64,000 nt of DNA, taken from assembly GCA_030704615.1 (NCBI GenBank), contig CM060733.1, positions 37,882,001-37,946,000 of the forward strand, given 5' to 3'. Shown here one piece after another: positions 10,195 to 22,652 of the stretch (its first letter is position 1; the number at the start of each line of letters is the position of its first letter). This DNA is from Takakia lepidozioides. Taxonomy: Eukaryota; Streptophyta; Takakiopsida; Takakiales; Takakiaceae. A program made the translations under genes and the position numbers. The notes under the pieces were generated by a model. That model saw nothing but the letters and a program-made list of their open reading frames with translations. It was not told the DNA's origin and made no database searches.

Positions 10195-12830
10195 CTCTTG
10201 CATTCTAATGTATTTAATAGTGAATTCGAGCTAAAAGGGGGTGGGGAGGATTTGATAGGGGGCCTACCGGACGTACCATCATATTGCTTGCATGCGTCCA
10301 TTAAGTTCTTACATTATTCCTATTGTTTTCCATGAAGCACATTAACATTTACAAAATGACACTTACATAACATCCACTCTTTTTACATGAGGTATTGGAG
10401 GCACAATCTCAATAGCATATGCTTGCAAAACATTTCATGCATATACAACTAGCACATAGGCGATCGTGTCTCTCGAAAACAACCTCCATCTCAAGTCTAG
10501 AAACGTTAACATATAAGTATCTTGTTGTATTGTATTAGCTTCTAATCACGTTAGTATTATCTTATGATTACCTTCTATTCTTGTGATTGGTTATGTTTTA
10601 GCTGGATATTTTCTTATCTTAACCTAGTTGAGAGCTTAATTATGCTTATCTCAAGCTAGCTCGAGAATAGCTCATAGGCTTTATAGTCCACTGAACATTC
10701 ATTAAAGGCCAATCAATGAAAAGGGGAGTATACATTTGTTAACAAATAACACTTGACATTTGCTAGTATGCACAAGTAGGGCCGCGCTTCCTCCACTTTT
10801 CTCTCAAACAAATAATATAAAATAAAAATAGGGGAGTAAAATTCTCTTGACATTTATGGTAGTTTAACGTTTATACATGTGACATTTATCTAGGACAGAT
10901 TATAACCCTCACTACACTACACAGACACACATACTTCTTTGAGAGTCTCGCATGTGAGTTTTTTTTTGGGTTAGTTCTAGAATGTTATTAGTAGTATTGA
11001 AAGTTAGACATGTTTCAATATTATCATTGATTATAAATATTGCATCATATAATCCCTTAAATGGTTTGGTTTGTGGTGGTCTCTAGGATTTAACAAGAGC
11101 ATAATTTTGGACGCAAATTGCGGGTGGGCAACCCTACAATTACAACTCATGTGCGATTTGTGGACACAACAGTATCCTCACAAACGGAAGACATATGAGA
11201 TACATCTTGGACCCTAATGACTACATAATTTGATATGGTATACACTTTACGGAGGCCTTCTACAAGATTGTCGCCAATGGAAATCACTACATGCCACAAA
11301 TCACCATTTGTCCAAAACTACTCATCATTGGCAACCACTCCTAGCTGGTGTGATTGTATTTGAAAGAAGTACCAGGTGAAATGGTTGAGAGTGGCGTTGT
11401 TGTGTTAAGAGACTTCAAGGATTTGGACAAGGCCTATGTCAAGGCCAAATTGGATACTGGGTGAGAACTTACGTCATTGTACTTTGGATATAGATCTCAT
11501 TTTTGCTTCACTCACCTGGGAACTCTAATGGACTTGACCGTTGCAATTCTTTTGAGTTGTATATGCTTAGCGAGTTTTTGCAACTTAAAAGCCAATTTGA
11601 CCTAGGTTGATGCATTATACAAACCTGAAATCATGGCTTAGGCCTAGTATAAAATTGACCAATCGAACCGATATTCCATATGGACACCATTTTTTTCACC
11701 CTCAAATTGTTTTCAAATAGTTCTTTGACTCCACTCAAATGGTAGAAGCTCTTCATCCAACCACTGAAATGTTTTCCACGCGTAAACTTTACACGTTGCC
11801 CTGGTTACGACCAGTGTTGGGCGGATACTAGTTTTTTTTAATATCTGCTACAGCAGTACAACAAAGTTCAAGCATCTCTTGTACAAATTTCCGAACTACG
11901 ATCATTTTGCTCAAGCACCTGCAATACTGTATATGAGGAAGAGGCATATATGTAATCAATCCTACCGGCCCCCCTGGTCCCCCTGCATGTTATGGAGTTT
12001 AGCCAGTGGCAAGAGAAAGCGGACAGATTTTACTATGAATGCATCCATCATGGACCCAACAAATGGTGGCAGATGAATTCAACAAGCATAATTCAGGAAA
12101 AAAATATGGAAAGGAATATAATATCTGTGGTTTTAAAAGGAGTTGAGGACCTCATGAAGGTTAACTTGGACAACAAATGGGAAGAGAAAGAAGCAGTCTA
12201 TGTACCCAGAGGTGGAGATAGCATTGATAGCATGGTTCAAGTATCAAACATGCTCATCTTCTTATTTTTTATATGTTTGGGTAACCTTAATGTTTCAAAG
12301 CTATTTACCTAACCATGAAGGCTAACAAGGTTTCCAAGTATTAAAAATTCGGTTTTAGATATCCACTGATTCCGGGTATTACCAAGATGACAAACAATGG
12401 ATCCGGGTATGCATCCGGTTATTAATTCTAGGGCGGTTATCAGCCGGATATTGACAAGTATCACACATGGTATATAATATTTCTTTCACATTTTCATATC
12501 CACTGATTATGCATCTACCCAGTTCCTAAATATTCTGATTCCGGATATGTTGATATCCAGGATATCCCAATGACTTCATATCCGGTTCCGACTATTAAAA
12601 GGTGTTTACCTTCCAAACCGAAGACAGTGATACCATAAATTACATGTGTTTTGCCAAGAGTTTTTCTCCCTTCCTTCATTCTTATATGGTTCATTATCTC
12701 TTTATATTCCAAATTTTAAATAGAAAAAAAACATATCTTAAAATAACTATATTTCAAATAATATCTAATTAAAAATATTATTAAATTAAAATTAAAAACA
12801 TATTCAATCAATGGTAATATTTTTGATAGA
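10195..12830. other. AT-rich non-coding stretch
   Basis: No recognisable protein or RNA. A frame at 11992-12312 looks somewhat codon-like but matches nothing I know and has no splice support. Confidence 0.4.
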
Positions 12831-12837
12831 AAGAGAA

Positions 12838-12965
12838 AAGACTCGCAGGGGCATTTCCAGTCTCATGGAAGGAATGGACAAAAAACACGATTGACACCCT
12901 TGGTGCCGCACAAAAACCTCCAATATTCACAACCATGACAACCTCATATTCAGGAGAACATGAAA
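12838..12965 (+). pseudogene. Short relic of the MULE-like transposase gene
   Basis: The translated strand gives EGMDKKHD*HPWCRTKTSN and IHNHDNLIFRR. This matches QGMDKKHDDHPWYRTKTSS and IHNDVNLKFRR of the transposase copy at 25.0 kb (around 25657-25760). One stop is present. The relic runs directly into SINE-like repeat sequence at about 13020, the same repeat family that truncates the 34.1-kb transposase copy on its 5' side. Confidence 0.8.
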
Positions 12966-13019
12966 TGCAGATATTGAATGGATTCTCAGTGACACCATCC
13001 CATTTGCTTTGGTTTTGCG

Positions 13020-13445
13020 CACCTGACAATGCGGATTGCACTTGGACTTCGATGACACTGGGCCAGTATATGGGAGATGCACTTGGATACATGAATAGAA
13101 GATTGCACTTGGGCTTAGATTTCAATTCTTCACACATGGGCCAACGGCATAGGCTACACTAGAGGTTGCACTTGGGCCTCGACATAGGAGACCCACTTTG
13201 ATACATAAGAAATTGCACTTGGGCTTGGATTTCAATTCTTCACAAATGGGCCTTGACATAGGAGACGCTACTTGAATACATAAGGGATTGCACTTGGACT
13301 ACACATGGGCCGATGGCGTAGGCTACCCTAGGCCTAGATCTCCCAAACAGGAGGGTCTCTAGATACACAGGGGATTGCACTTGGACTTAGTTGACACTGG
13401 AGACTTGGGCCAACGGCACAGGCTACCCTAGTATCTATTAGTAAG
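13020..13445. repeat. Array of the 'cacttgggcc' repeat family
   Basis: Repeated phrases such as GGATTGCACTTGGACTT, TTCAATTCTTCACACATGGG, CCAACGGCATAGGCTAC and GACATAGGAGACGC recur here and throughout 30.34-34.13 kb. Units are degenerate and rearranged. Confidence 0.85.
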
Positions 13446-13449
13446 AGAT

Positions 13450-15425
13450 GATATCGCAAAAACCCAAAAGACAATATGCTATGGACTAATGAAAAATACA
13501 AGTTTTTTGGTGTATAAAAAAGTCCATAGTTTGGTAAAAATTTGAGATTTCCAAACATCTTTCACCTATTGAAACATTGTACAATTTCTACACATGGTTT
13601 TTTGTCCTTATCACAATTGGTTACATTTAGATATGTTTTTTTAGACTCCATAGCACAAAAAAATATGCCAATGACAAAACAATGTTTTGAGATTCAAAAG
13701 TCTATAACATTCTTATAGTTCATCCAATTTGTGAAAAAATTGTTACATTATATAGGTCTCATAGGTGGTATACAATAACCAATGTCCTTTATAATAAAGA
13801 TGAAATATTGTGAAGAAAAAAAAAAAAACATGAAACATAGTCATTAAAAAACTGCCCAATGACGTCCAAACTGAGACACCCTATCTTGCAACTCTCTCTC
13901 ACTCTCTCTCACTCATATTGATCTCACTCATTGTTGTGGATACATTACACGATTTCGTTATGTTTATGCGTCAATTGCAGAATGTGTGATCTCTTGTTGG
14001 CAAATCCACAAACTGTGATGTAACTTCTAATTAAGATGTTTTATTCTCTCTCTCACTGCAATCATGGAGCTGACAAGAAGCAGTTCAAGGCGGGAGGGCA
14101 AGACATAGCTGCTTTGGGAAGGATTGGATGAAGAGGCTGTTCCAGTAGGGTCCATTTTTTTTTTCCGGCTCCGTGGCGAAGCGAAGGATGGTACGAAATG
14201 AGTATGGACGACTCACGCAACATATTAGAAATAAGATTCACGTCTGTTTCTGATTTCTGTCACGCAATCGTATTAGTTAGTAATGCAACTTCAAACTGTA
14301 ACCAGTTCTTTTCAAGACACTGGATGTATAACAGGACCTCTCTGAATGTATTATAGGGGAGTTGGGAGATATTAAGCCATCAGATGCCGACAGTGAGTTT
14401 GAGGATATCCTCAAAACGATTGACAACCTCCACTAGCAAGGTACAAGACATTCATGAACACAAGATTCATCGCTGCAAGTTTTTTCGGATTAATTCCAAC
14501 TTATTCACAATACACATTATCTACCATGACAACAAGTTTAACAGATTGCATAAACGACCAAAAAATGGGTTTGTTTCCAAACAACATTCATACTACAAAT
14601 CTGTTTACTACTTCAAGACAGAGACACGAAACTGGTCAAAATGAAATGAAATAAATGTTCCACTTTTGTTAAAACACTTGAATACATTTCATTTTTTTCG
14701 GACATTATTCTCTGAAATCATTAGTACTAGTTTTAGTGTAGAAAAAGGAGTATGGTGGCATAGTGGTATGTCTTTGTTGTTACGTCATCGTTAGACACGT
14801 CACCTTCATAATTTCTTTAAGCAGTAAAAAAGAAAAGAAAACTGATTGTTGAATTTCTTTGTCATATCTGCTCTATTATTATTTTTCTTTATTTGTTTTT
14901 TTTGTTTTTTTTTTCACATATTCAATATATATCTTACAATATTTTTAAATATCAAGTTTTGATCAAAACCAACAGTCAGCTTAAGCAAATGTGGGTACAA
15001 TTGGAGCACAAAAAATCAATGGTTTGCCCAGTTTCCAGAACCCTAAAAAATTCAACCATTTGGGTTTGCGGTTAGTATGTTTCAATTTACTAAAATATTA
15101 CGATCTAGTACATATACATGTTATTGAATATGATAATGATAAAAGCTAATGAAATGTTAAAATTCTTAATATGAAAATTTTGTCTCTTATCTATATTTTT
15201 AATAATAAAAATATGATATATTAATATATTATAAATACATATAACAAACTCTATCATAGATGTTACATGTAGATTTATTTAGTCTCTATGTTTAAATATT
15301 TTAAATTTACTTGCTGAGATTTTGACTTATAAAGCCACTTCTTTTTATGGATACTACTCCATATCAAATGTGGGTTTTATACATAATATATAAGGTTTCT
15401 CAAAACCACTTCATCGAATGGTGTG
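13450..15425. other. AT-rich non-coding stretch
   Basis: Contains a short CT-rich microsatellite near 13892-13912 and long A/T runs; no gene recognised. Confidence 0.4.
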
Positions 15426-15700
15426 TCCTATTTTGGCAGATCTAGGTACCACCCATAGTCTCTGAAATGCGCCCTGCTCCAGTCTCCGGCAATACCAGCC
15501 GTGTACATTGTCTTGTCATTGGAGGGGTCAGCCCATGAGTAGATGAAGTCAGGGTCATCGCTAAGGTACTTTCCCGGTATGAGGACATGATACATGTACC
15601 TGAATCACACAGACAGTCATTCGATTTGAACAGCTTACCTCATCATAAGGGTTTTGGAAAGCAGATCAGAAACCCCTCGAAAGGAACATTTATCAGCTCG

Positions 15701-16512
15701 AATCAACCTTGCGTCAAGGAAATCCCGAGCTGACAAGGAAATCCCCAAACGTTGAGAACTGCACTTTCAATGAACACTTATCAGATGAAAAAGTCCATTA
15801 TCACAATCCATCGCATGCAAAACTTGGAAGCCCCAATCAACATTGCGTTGACGCAAGGTTGATTGGCGGATCCACATGTGATAATGTTGCATGAAAAAAG
15901 ACAGGGATCGCCAAGTGGAATTCAACATTGCGTTAACGCAAGGTTGATTTCATGTACAGTAGAAATGGAAAACATTGCTAGGAAACAACCCTCCGAAGAT
16001 CTGTTCATATGGAGTTTCAACCTTGCGTTGACGCAAGGTTGAATACCTCTGCCAAAAACACCTGTCCATGGTGTTTGATGACATTAACCACCCTACAATA
16101 TTATGGAAATTGTGCGATTTCAGCGGGCCCTATCTTGCAATCCAAACCGTCAAACAACGTTGCGTCAACGCAAGACTGTTTGGCGGTAAAGTAGAAGCCC
16201 TAAACATCGTTTCACTCCAGACAAACTTCATGTTCAGTCTGGTAGAAACGGAACCAGAAACGATAGCGAACAAAAACATAAGCCAAAGAATTCAGGAAAA
16301 CATTATGAGCCTTGAAAAATTCATGGCCCTCCATCAACCTTGCGTTGACGCAAGGTTGATTTGCCTTACGGTTAGTGCCCTTTAACAGGCTAGAATGCAT
16401 AAAACGACACCACCGGAGACCCCACGTACAGCCAAAACCACACATGCATGAAGATCAAGACATGGGCATTGCAACCGCGAGACAAGCTTGCGTTGACGCA
16501 ATGTTGCGCGGC
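15701..16512. repeat. Type-A palindromes, left group (seven copies)
   Basis: Near-perfect inverted repeats with arms ATCAACCTTGCG and CGCAAGGTTGAT around a 2-4-base centre occur at about 15835-15867, 15919-15950, 16016-16045, 16151-16183, 16332-16361 and 16471-16512, with a half copy at 15701. They sit in introns of the ParB-like gene. Variants often keep arm pairing, for example TCAAACAACG with a compensating GACTGTTTGG. Many peptides of the form QPCVDARL in translated frames are simply this palindrome read through. Confidence 0.92.
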
Positions 16513-18402
16513 TTTACTTCCACATCCCTGAAAACTCCCTGAAGACCTGCAAATTCGAAGTTCTCCATAGAAAACATGACACAAGAATATTGAAACACGC
16601 ACCTCTAGCAACACACCAGTTTCTGGGAGGTCAAACCTGTACAACACTCGTTTCATTGCTTGCTCGCTGTTGTACTGGTTTTTGAATTCGTGGGATCTGG
16701 AGATTCTTTTGTCTCTCTCAAACTCCCTAAAGAAGCAGTTGTTCCAGACAGCGAGCTTCCATCTCCTGATATAGGCCTCCAGTGTGATCTGGGGTTGAGC
16801 CATCTGGATTTTGAAGTCTGCCATTGACTCCCCAAGTGCTGCCACCGCTCGTTTTTCCAACTGCAGCAAGAATGATCATAAGAATTTGGGAGAGAGCACG
16901 AATGTGCACAATCATTCCAAAATGGTTTTGCAAATGCCTTACCTGGCTCCAGAAGGTTGCTTTGTGCAGCCACTGGTCGAATGTGTGGTCGCTCACAACT
17001 TTTATTGCTTATGTTTTCGAGTCCCTCTCAGGAGTTGGGAACATGTTGGTGTCTCTCACAAGTGGATCCGAATTCCAGATCTCCAACCACCTGATTTTGG
17101 TTGCATTGTCCACCATTGATATGGAAAGGCGATGCAGTTTCTCTTGGGTCATTTTTGGCTTGGAGCCATACTTGTCATAGTGTGCTTTCACCTGCTCCAG
17201 AAATTCCGTGCCTAGACTTAAGATTTGCTATGCGGATTTGTTTGTCGAACGCACTCATGAGGTTCTTCCTTTGATTGTTCATCTCAAATCTCATAATGTC
17301 CTCAAGCCCAGTTGCAGACCTCTGCTCTTCTATGTGGGATGCATAGTATTCTGCTTTCGCCTTCAAGCCAGTCTCTACTATTTCTTGCTGCATACATTGC
17401 CAATGTAAAACATCAAACATAGGCGTTTTTTGGAAAAATTCACCCTGACAACAAACAAATAGATGTCAAGAAGATTACCGTGTACATGTAGTCAAGAAAA
17501 GCCTCCCTTGTCAGGCTGTACCATGTGCTTGTCTTCTTTTCACCACACCTCTTCATCTGCTGAGGACTAAGCACGTTCGTAAATGACTCCACTGGCATCA
17601 ACCCTATCTCTGGATATGGAATAGAGTGTGGCAGAGATTGGTCGTCACATGCAAGGTTTCATTCGACCTGAAAAAATCTTCAACTTATAAGACGATCTCC
17701 AATTGTGAAAGCGCAGATCGGGTGGAAACAAGGTTGATAACTTACTTGTTTATGTCGTGCATGGCTGTCAAAAGCTGCGTGACACGTCCTTTGTAATCGA
17801 GTACCATGGAAACCACGCTCCAGTGCCATTCGATCTCGTTTGAGTGCAAGCTTGAAATGTAATCCATCCAGGCAAGCAGTCTATGGTTCCCGTCCCAGAC
17901 AAAAAACATCTTTCCCATAAACGCTTTTGTCGAGGCCTTTTTGGACAGCTTGGCCTTGAACTCCCTGTTCACTTCCCGCCAGCATGCATCCCAACTTTGC
18001 TTGATGTCCTCTATTACAAGACACTCTTCTCCTTTCGTATTCATTGTGGATACATAGAACACTGCAGATCCCTTAACATGGCCGTGAACAAAATCGTTCT
18101 TCAACTTCGTGATGTCGTTTTTCAATGCGGGTTGAACAGCGGGCATAGAAATCATCCTGCACAGTGGGATAAGGAGGTTGCCTCCTTGAACCTCCATCGA
18201 CAAAATCACCTTGGAGGAGTTCACTTTCTGCCCCCCCCATTACCTCCTCGGCCTTGTCTTCATAGTGTTCGTCAAATGCGTCTTCCTCACCATCACCTTC
18301 TGCCACTGCCACATCTCCACCCACGGCTTTCATTTTTCTTTTCCTCTGCAGAGAATGAATATCCATGTGAGTGACCAGCTGCCTAAATAGACAGATCGAG
18401 CT

Positions 18403-18721
18403 CCCATGAATCAACCTTGCCTTGGCGCAAGGTTGATTCATGGGGTTGCAACTTAGTCTGAAATGCGTCCCGGAACACTCTAATGAACCCACTAAATGCT
18501 TTGCGTTAACGCAAGGTTGTTTTGGGGGGTTCAAGCAATCTACTTCATCTACCTTGCGCTTCATGAAACTGGATTTTGGAGGCTGGGAGTGCACATAAGA
18601 AGCACCCAAATCAACCTCGAGTCAACGCAAGGTTGATTCGAGGGCTGCATCCGCTTCGTTTCGTACCCAAAACAGACACCTTGGAGGTCGACATCAACCT
18701 CGCGTTGACGCAAGGTTGATG
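18403..18721. repeat. Type-A palindromes, right group (four copies)
   Basis: Copies at about 18403-18443, 18497-18520, 18608-18641 and 18692-18721, spaced about 90-110 bp, between the charged N-terminal exon and the ParB-like exon. The first has arms extended outward to CCATGAATCAACC...GGTTGATTCATGG, making a stem of about 17 bp. Confidence 0.92.
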
Positions 18722-19221
18722 TGGAGCTCCCAGTTCCGCATTCAACAGACAGAAAAAACAAAAGCCAAATGAGGGTTGAGGATCAACCTTTGGTTTCTTC
18801 TTCGCAGCACTTGATGATGCTTCAGCAACATTCATCTTTTTCATGGGGTCTGGAGGCAGCATGCTTCCAAGCAGATCCGGGTGGTAGGAAACAGCGGCAG
18901 ACGGCATCGTATCCGCGCCCTCCTCCCCTCCCTACTCTTCCATGGCTTGGTTCTTCTCTCGCAACGCTTCTTCTCGAGCCCAGTTGACTTCCTCGTTGTC
19001 CCCTCCCTCGATTGCAGGTTGCTCTTCGGTCGCCTCCGGCTCTGCTTCAAGGCTTCCTCTCCAAACTGTGGTTGCAGATTGTGTAGCCCTTCGTCTTCGT
19101 CTCCGTGGGGGGTTTCCTCGCCCATTCGCAGTTCCCGTCTCACCTTCCTCATCTTCCTTAGCACGTGCCCTTTGCTTGTTTGATGTGAAATATAATGTTC
19201 GTCGGCGCCTTCTTCTCCCAC

Positions 19222-19567
19222 GGGATGGCGTGACTGTCTCGGCAGAATCCAGGGTTGCAGTGAGGAGAAGGAGAAGAAGGAAAAAAATGGCGCTACGGGA
19301 GGTTCATCGGCAGGCCATCCGCGCCAAGATAATCGCTGGAAACGTCCTCATCGCCACATACCACATGCATGGCGGACACGTGTCCAGTTTTCCGTTAACA
19401 ATATCGCCGGAAAACATCCGCAAACTTAATTCTTGGGTATCCACTTTTGGGGTGGTTCGGAGGACATTGCAATTGGTACAGTTGTACAGCTGTTCAGTTG
19501 TCGTTAAACATTGAATGGAAATGGGCAACTCATCTGCCCTCCCTGACATAACAGCCAATTGGCGGAT
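19222..19567. promoter_or_regulatory. Presumed divergent promoter region, element copy A
   Basis: The ParB-like gene (leftward) and the transposase start (ATG 19568, rightward) diverge from here. The same head-to-head order recurs at 24.37-25.00 kb. No TATA box was recognised with confidence; the boundary is inferred from the flanking coding parts. Confidence 0.35.
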
Positions 19568-20135
19568 ATGACATTCAAAATTGCGGGATTCGATGTCCAG
19601 GACAGTGGTGGGGCAGATGTGGAAAAACAGTTGGCTTTTCGGTTGGAGAATGGCACTCTATTCCTTGAGAGGGAAGTGTACGATGCCAATGGAAATTTGC
19701 TCAAGTACGCCTTCCAGAAACCTTCGCAGACTGCACAAACCACACAATGGAGAGTGCCTCCAGGCAGATACAGGGTGCTCAGTGCTCCTCGACGACAGTC
19801 TACAGGATCGTTCCTTACTCCTAGAATGGCAGCATCAGTGGCCCAGGAGAAAACACCCGTGGTTGTTAAGAAGGAGTCAAGTAACGTTAACACTGTCGTG
19901 GAGCTTTCGGACTTCTCCTCCGAGGACGCCTGTGAAATACCACCAGTGGATCAGCCATGTCCAGATCAGGAAGCCGATGTGGAGGAGATCACCAGTGTCA
20001 TTCCCAAACTGAAAGCCATGCGTGGGATGGCAGGATTCAAGAGTGAGTTGACGGGCATTGACTGGAGCACTTTCAATGTTCAGCATGTGGCATTCTTGCC
20101 GGAATCATTTGATGGTAATATTATTTTCGAGCTGC
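19568..20135 (+). pseudogene. MULE-like transposase, N-terminal fragment only (copy A)
   Basis: From ATG 19568 the frame gives LERE(V)YDANGNLLKYAFQKP, QWRVPPGRYRVLSAPRRQS, ITSVIPKLKAMRGMAGFKSE and VAFLPESFDGNIIFELPP. It aligns throughout with the N-terminal ~200 residues of the transposase at 25002 (YDLEGNVQRTLFQKP, EWRVLPGKYCVFRSERRQS, VSVIPHLKALSGKPGSKNE, FLPPSFDGDILFELNPP). At about 20135 homology ends inside ...FELPP and switches to methyltransferase-gene sequence. The zinc-binding, catalytic and SWIM parts are missing, so it cannot be a transposase; a truncated DNA-binding or adaptor-like product is conceivable. The N-terminal domain itself is unknown to me. Confidence 0.85.
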
Positions 20136-22077
20136 CTCCTCTGGGTCGAGTAACGACAACGCCGCGGCACTTGCCCCGCTTGCTGAAAAAGACATTCAGG
20201 AGAGAATCATTCAAGCTCTGGCTGCAAAAGAGCCTGAGAAATCGGCTAGTCCAAAACGGAAGGGGAAGATTGCCGGGGATGCAAAGGGGAAGGGGAAGAA
20301 CGCAGCTACGCAGGAATAGGGCCCCTCATAGGCCGCTGACATGCAGCCTTCTCCAAATAGGAGGGATAAGATAACACCAAAGTCGAGAGAGCAGCCTTTC
20401 GAGGCAAGAGAGCATCCATCCAGGGTTTTGGGCCAGTTCCACCGTAAAGGTGATGAATGAAAGTTTTCTGGCAATGATGGAATCCAAGAAGTCAACATTC
20501 AAAGGGGTGTCGTCGAAATCATGGGACATGCTTGTTTCGTTCCTTACTCAGATAAGCACATATGTCTTTACTATGGCATGAATGATTTTGTTTTGGCAAC
20601 TCGTTTTGACTTAGCAACAAGATTGATTTTGTATTGGGTTTCGATTAGGCTTGTGACACTGTCTTTTGTTTTTTGGTACAGGTCACAAAAAGGCCTGATT
20701 GGCTGAATGGAGTTTAGCAGGCGTATGCGACTGACCTTGTGGTCTTGTCCATTCTTGACGGTTTGCCCATCCCTAATGTGTTACCTTCCAATGCAACCCC
20801 TACGTGGAACAAATCGGATTCTCGTTACTGGCAGTGGGCTTTCTCATTCAGCAACAAATTCCTTTCTGACTCAAGGGCTCTTCTTCTCATGCAGTCAAAG
20901 GACATGTTGGCACGGAGAACTTTTTTCAGCTACATGAAAGCTTCCGGGTTTCGCGTCATCAAAACTTGGACATGCATCAACACACTGCCTCTTACGAAGG
21001 GCGAGTTCCCGGGGCAGAAAGTGAGTTGGTTCCTATCAATGAAACTTTCGTGCTTCTCCAGAAAGTATCAAAAGTAGGTTATGTCTTTTTGCTCATGCTC
21101 TCTTCGAAATTTGTGGCAGACTCGGGTGTTCGAAGCTTTGTGCCTGGTGAGGGTGCCGAAGGACACCCTTCCTCCTGGTATTGCTGAGTTCCAATTGAGG
21201 GACCTTGCAGCTCACATTGACCCCACCTGCGAGCCTGTCGAGGATGATGTCATCTTCAATTACGTGGCCTCGGGTCACACTACAAAAAGGTCGAATGGTG
21301 TCCCTTAGAGAGGTGCCCGGGAGAAATCCCCTGCTTCATGCAGACTTTGGTGGAGACATGCAACCGTCACGGTGGTCGAGTGGTTGACTTGTCTATTGGC
21401 ACAGGTGGGGCCCTGAACTCTGTATTTGAAATATGGACTGTGGCAGCTTCAATATACAGAGGGAAGCCCTGTTTTAATTTCTCATTCGTCTTCAATTTGC
21501 AGGAGCATCTTTTCATGCGTGCAAAAACGCCGGAAGGCACTTCTTCGGCATGGAGGCTGATTCGGAGCTCTTCTCAAGCGAGCTTCATCAGCTTGAGTCG
21601 GGCTCTACTTCTGCCCCATCCACAGAGGCAGTTCTGGAGGAGCCCGAAGCGCCTGACGAGGATCTGGACGTGGACTCTGATTTTGAGTGTGAGTAAGTTC
21701 AGCTTCTTGTCGTGAAATAGATGTTGCATTCCCTTGTGTCATTCCCGTTCGACAGATGGTTGCTTCCATGGCATATTTCTGGATGATGACATCTATCACC
21801 ATTCCTCTTCTTGCTTTCCAGAGTGCGGCACCAATCATCGAATCAGCAAACACCTTTCGGTTTCCAAGGATGCTACATGACCCGGAGTCCCCCTCAAGTT
21901 TACCGCTCGCCTGTTTTCGCAGAAGCATGCGCACGAGTGTTGTCCCAACAAACAATGTATTCGCCTCTCTATGGGGGTCATGGAAGAAAAAAACGTCATG
22001 GACGGGCTGCTGTGTTCATAGATGATATTGTTGCAGACTCTGGAAGTGGTTCGTCTGAAACCTCCAGTAGTTTGTGA
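20136..22077 (+). pseudogene. ParB-like/methyltransferase fusion gene, C-terminal half (copy A)
   Basis: Starts within a linker (NDNAAALAPLAEKDIQER, then KGKGKN) matching 57.17-57.33 kb. Later parts give VMNESFLAMMESKKSTFKG (about 20450), WNKSDSRYWQWAFSFSNKFL, LLLMQSKDML, FSYMKASGFRVIKTW, RVFEALCLVRVP, then VVDLSIGTG | GASFHACKNAGRHFFGMEAD across a GT-AG intron (about 21412-21502). The last two correspond to motif I (DxFxGxGTT...GxExD) of beta-class DNA amino-methyltransferases, with motif I placed after the catalytic-motif region as expected. The motif IV site (DPPY/W) reads SILDGLPIP, so catalysis is doubtful. Several frameshifts and stops occur. An AATAAA-like signal is at about 22097. Confidence 0.75.
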
Positions 22078-22650
22078 GGTTCATGCACAGAGGCTTAATA
22101 AATTGTGTTTTGGTGTTGCAATCATTGCCAACCTGTTCTACAAATTCTTCGCGCGTTCCGGAAAGTACATTTAGGGATTGCCTGATGTACGTCTAGAGAT
22201 TCCAGCATTGGAAAATGTTTGTGGGTTGGAATGAAGGAACTACGTTGCAAAAGAAGGCTTTGTTGTCAATTTTCAATCCCCTAGCGGGGGTTCTTCTGTA
22301 TCCAAAATCATGTCCTAAATCCTAAACCATCCACAAACCTTCCATTGTTCCTCGGCCGAAAATAATATTAATGTGGGGGCGATCAAGACCGTTCAAAAAA
22401 TAAGGACATAGGCGCCATTCGTTCCGCGGAAATGGGGGGGGGGGGGGGGGGGAACGGAATTAGGCCCTGCACACGTGGATGCTTGCTAACATGGCATGAG
22501 CCTGGCCAGGCTCACAGGCTCACGCGCAAAGCATTCCCCACATTTTCGTGATCTTGCACCTACCAGAATTGAGGAATCTGACAAAGGATCGGAACAGACG
22601 AACATCGGTTCTCCAAAACAACATACATAACCCTACTTTCCTATCAACTA
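22078..22650. other. Spacer between elements A and B
   Basis: Holds a poly-G run at about 22434-22452 and, at 22497-22525, clustered GGCTCACG/CATGAGCC motifs like those at other element borders (30.25, 37.31, 54.79, 59.84 kb). No gene seen. Confidence 0.5.
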
Positions 22651-22652
22651 GA

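Larger units (their letters stand above)
15430..19221 (-). pseudogene. ParB-like/methyltransferase fusion gene, N-terminal half (copy A)
   Basis: A multi-exon gene runs leftward. A charged N-terminal part at 19221-18780 includes the NLS-like AAKKKPKVDP. Exon 18345-17747 (acceptor ctgcag, donor AA|GTAAGT) holds IPLCRMISMPAVQP, NDITKLKNDF, VFYVSTM and, about 70 residues on, FFVWDGNHRLLAWM. That order of strand, helix and DGNHR signature fits the ParB/sulfiredoxin fold with an insert. Further exons lie near 17.67-17.48, 17.4-17.0, 16.87-16.6 and 15.60-15.43 kb (LIPGKYLSDDPDFI, NDKTMYTAGIAGDW, GWYLDLPK). Every exon has a homologue in the same order at 55.0-57.1 kb. The frame slips in a G7 run near 18230, and the gene stops abruptly at 15430; its methyltransferase half is found inverted at 20136-22077. 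ParB identity is inferred from motifs only. Confidence 0.65.

Noticed and set aside
11992-12312. 106-codon frame with FYYECIHHGPNKWW
   Set aside because: No recognised family, no splice or promoter support, and surrounding DNA is AT-rich non-coding.
14745-14815. tRNA-like A box (TGGCATAGTGGTATG)
   Set aside because: No B box at a suitable distance and no stem pairing.
16009-16445. Several overlapping frames sharing the peptide QPCVDARL
   Set aside because: The peptide is the type-A palindrome read in frame on either strand; no conserved protein surrounds it.
17742-18224. hAT transposase domain in the leftward gene at 15.4-18.9 kb
   Set aside because: It lacks DUF659 and dimerisation motifs; the IPLC..RP / DGNHR pattern and the downstream methyltransferase fit a ParB-like domain better.
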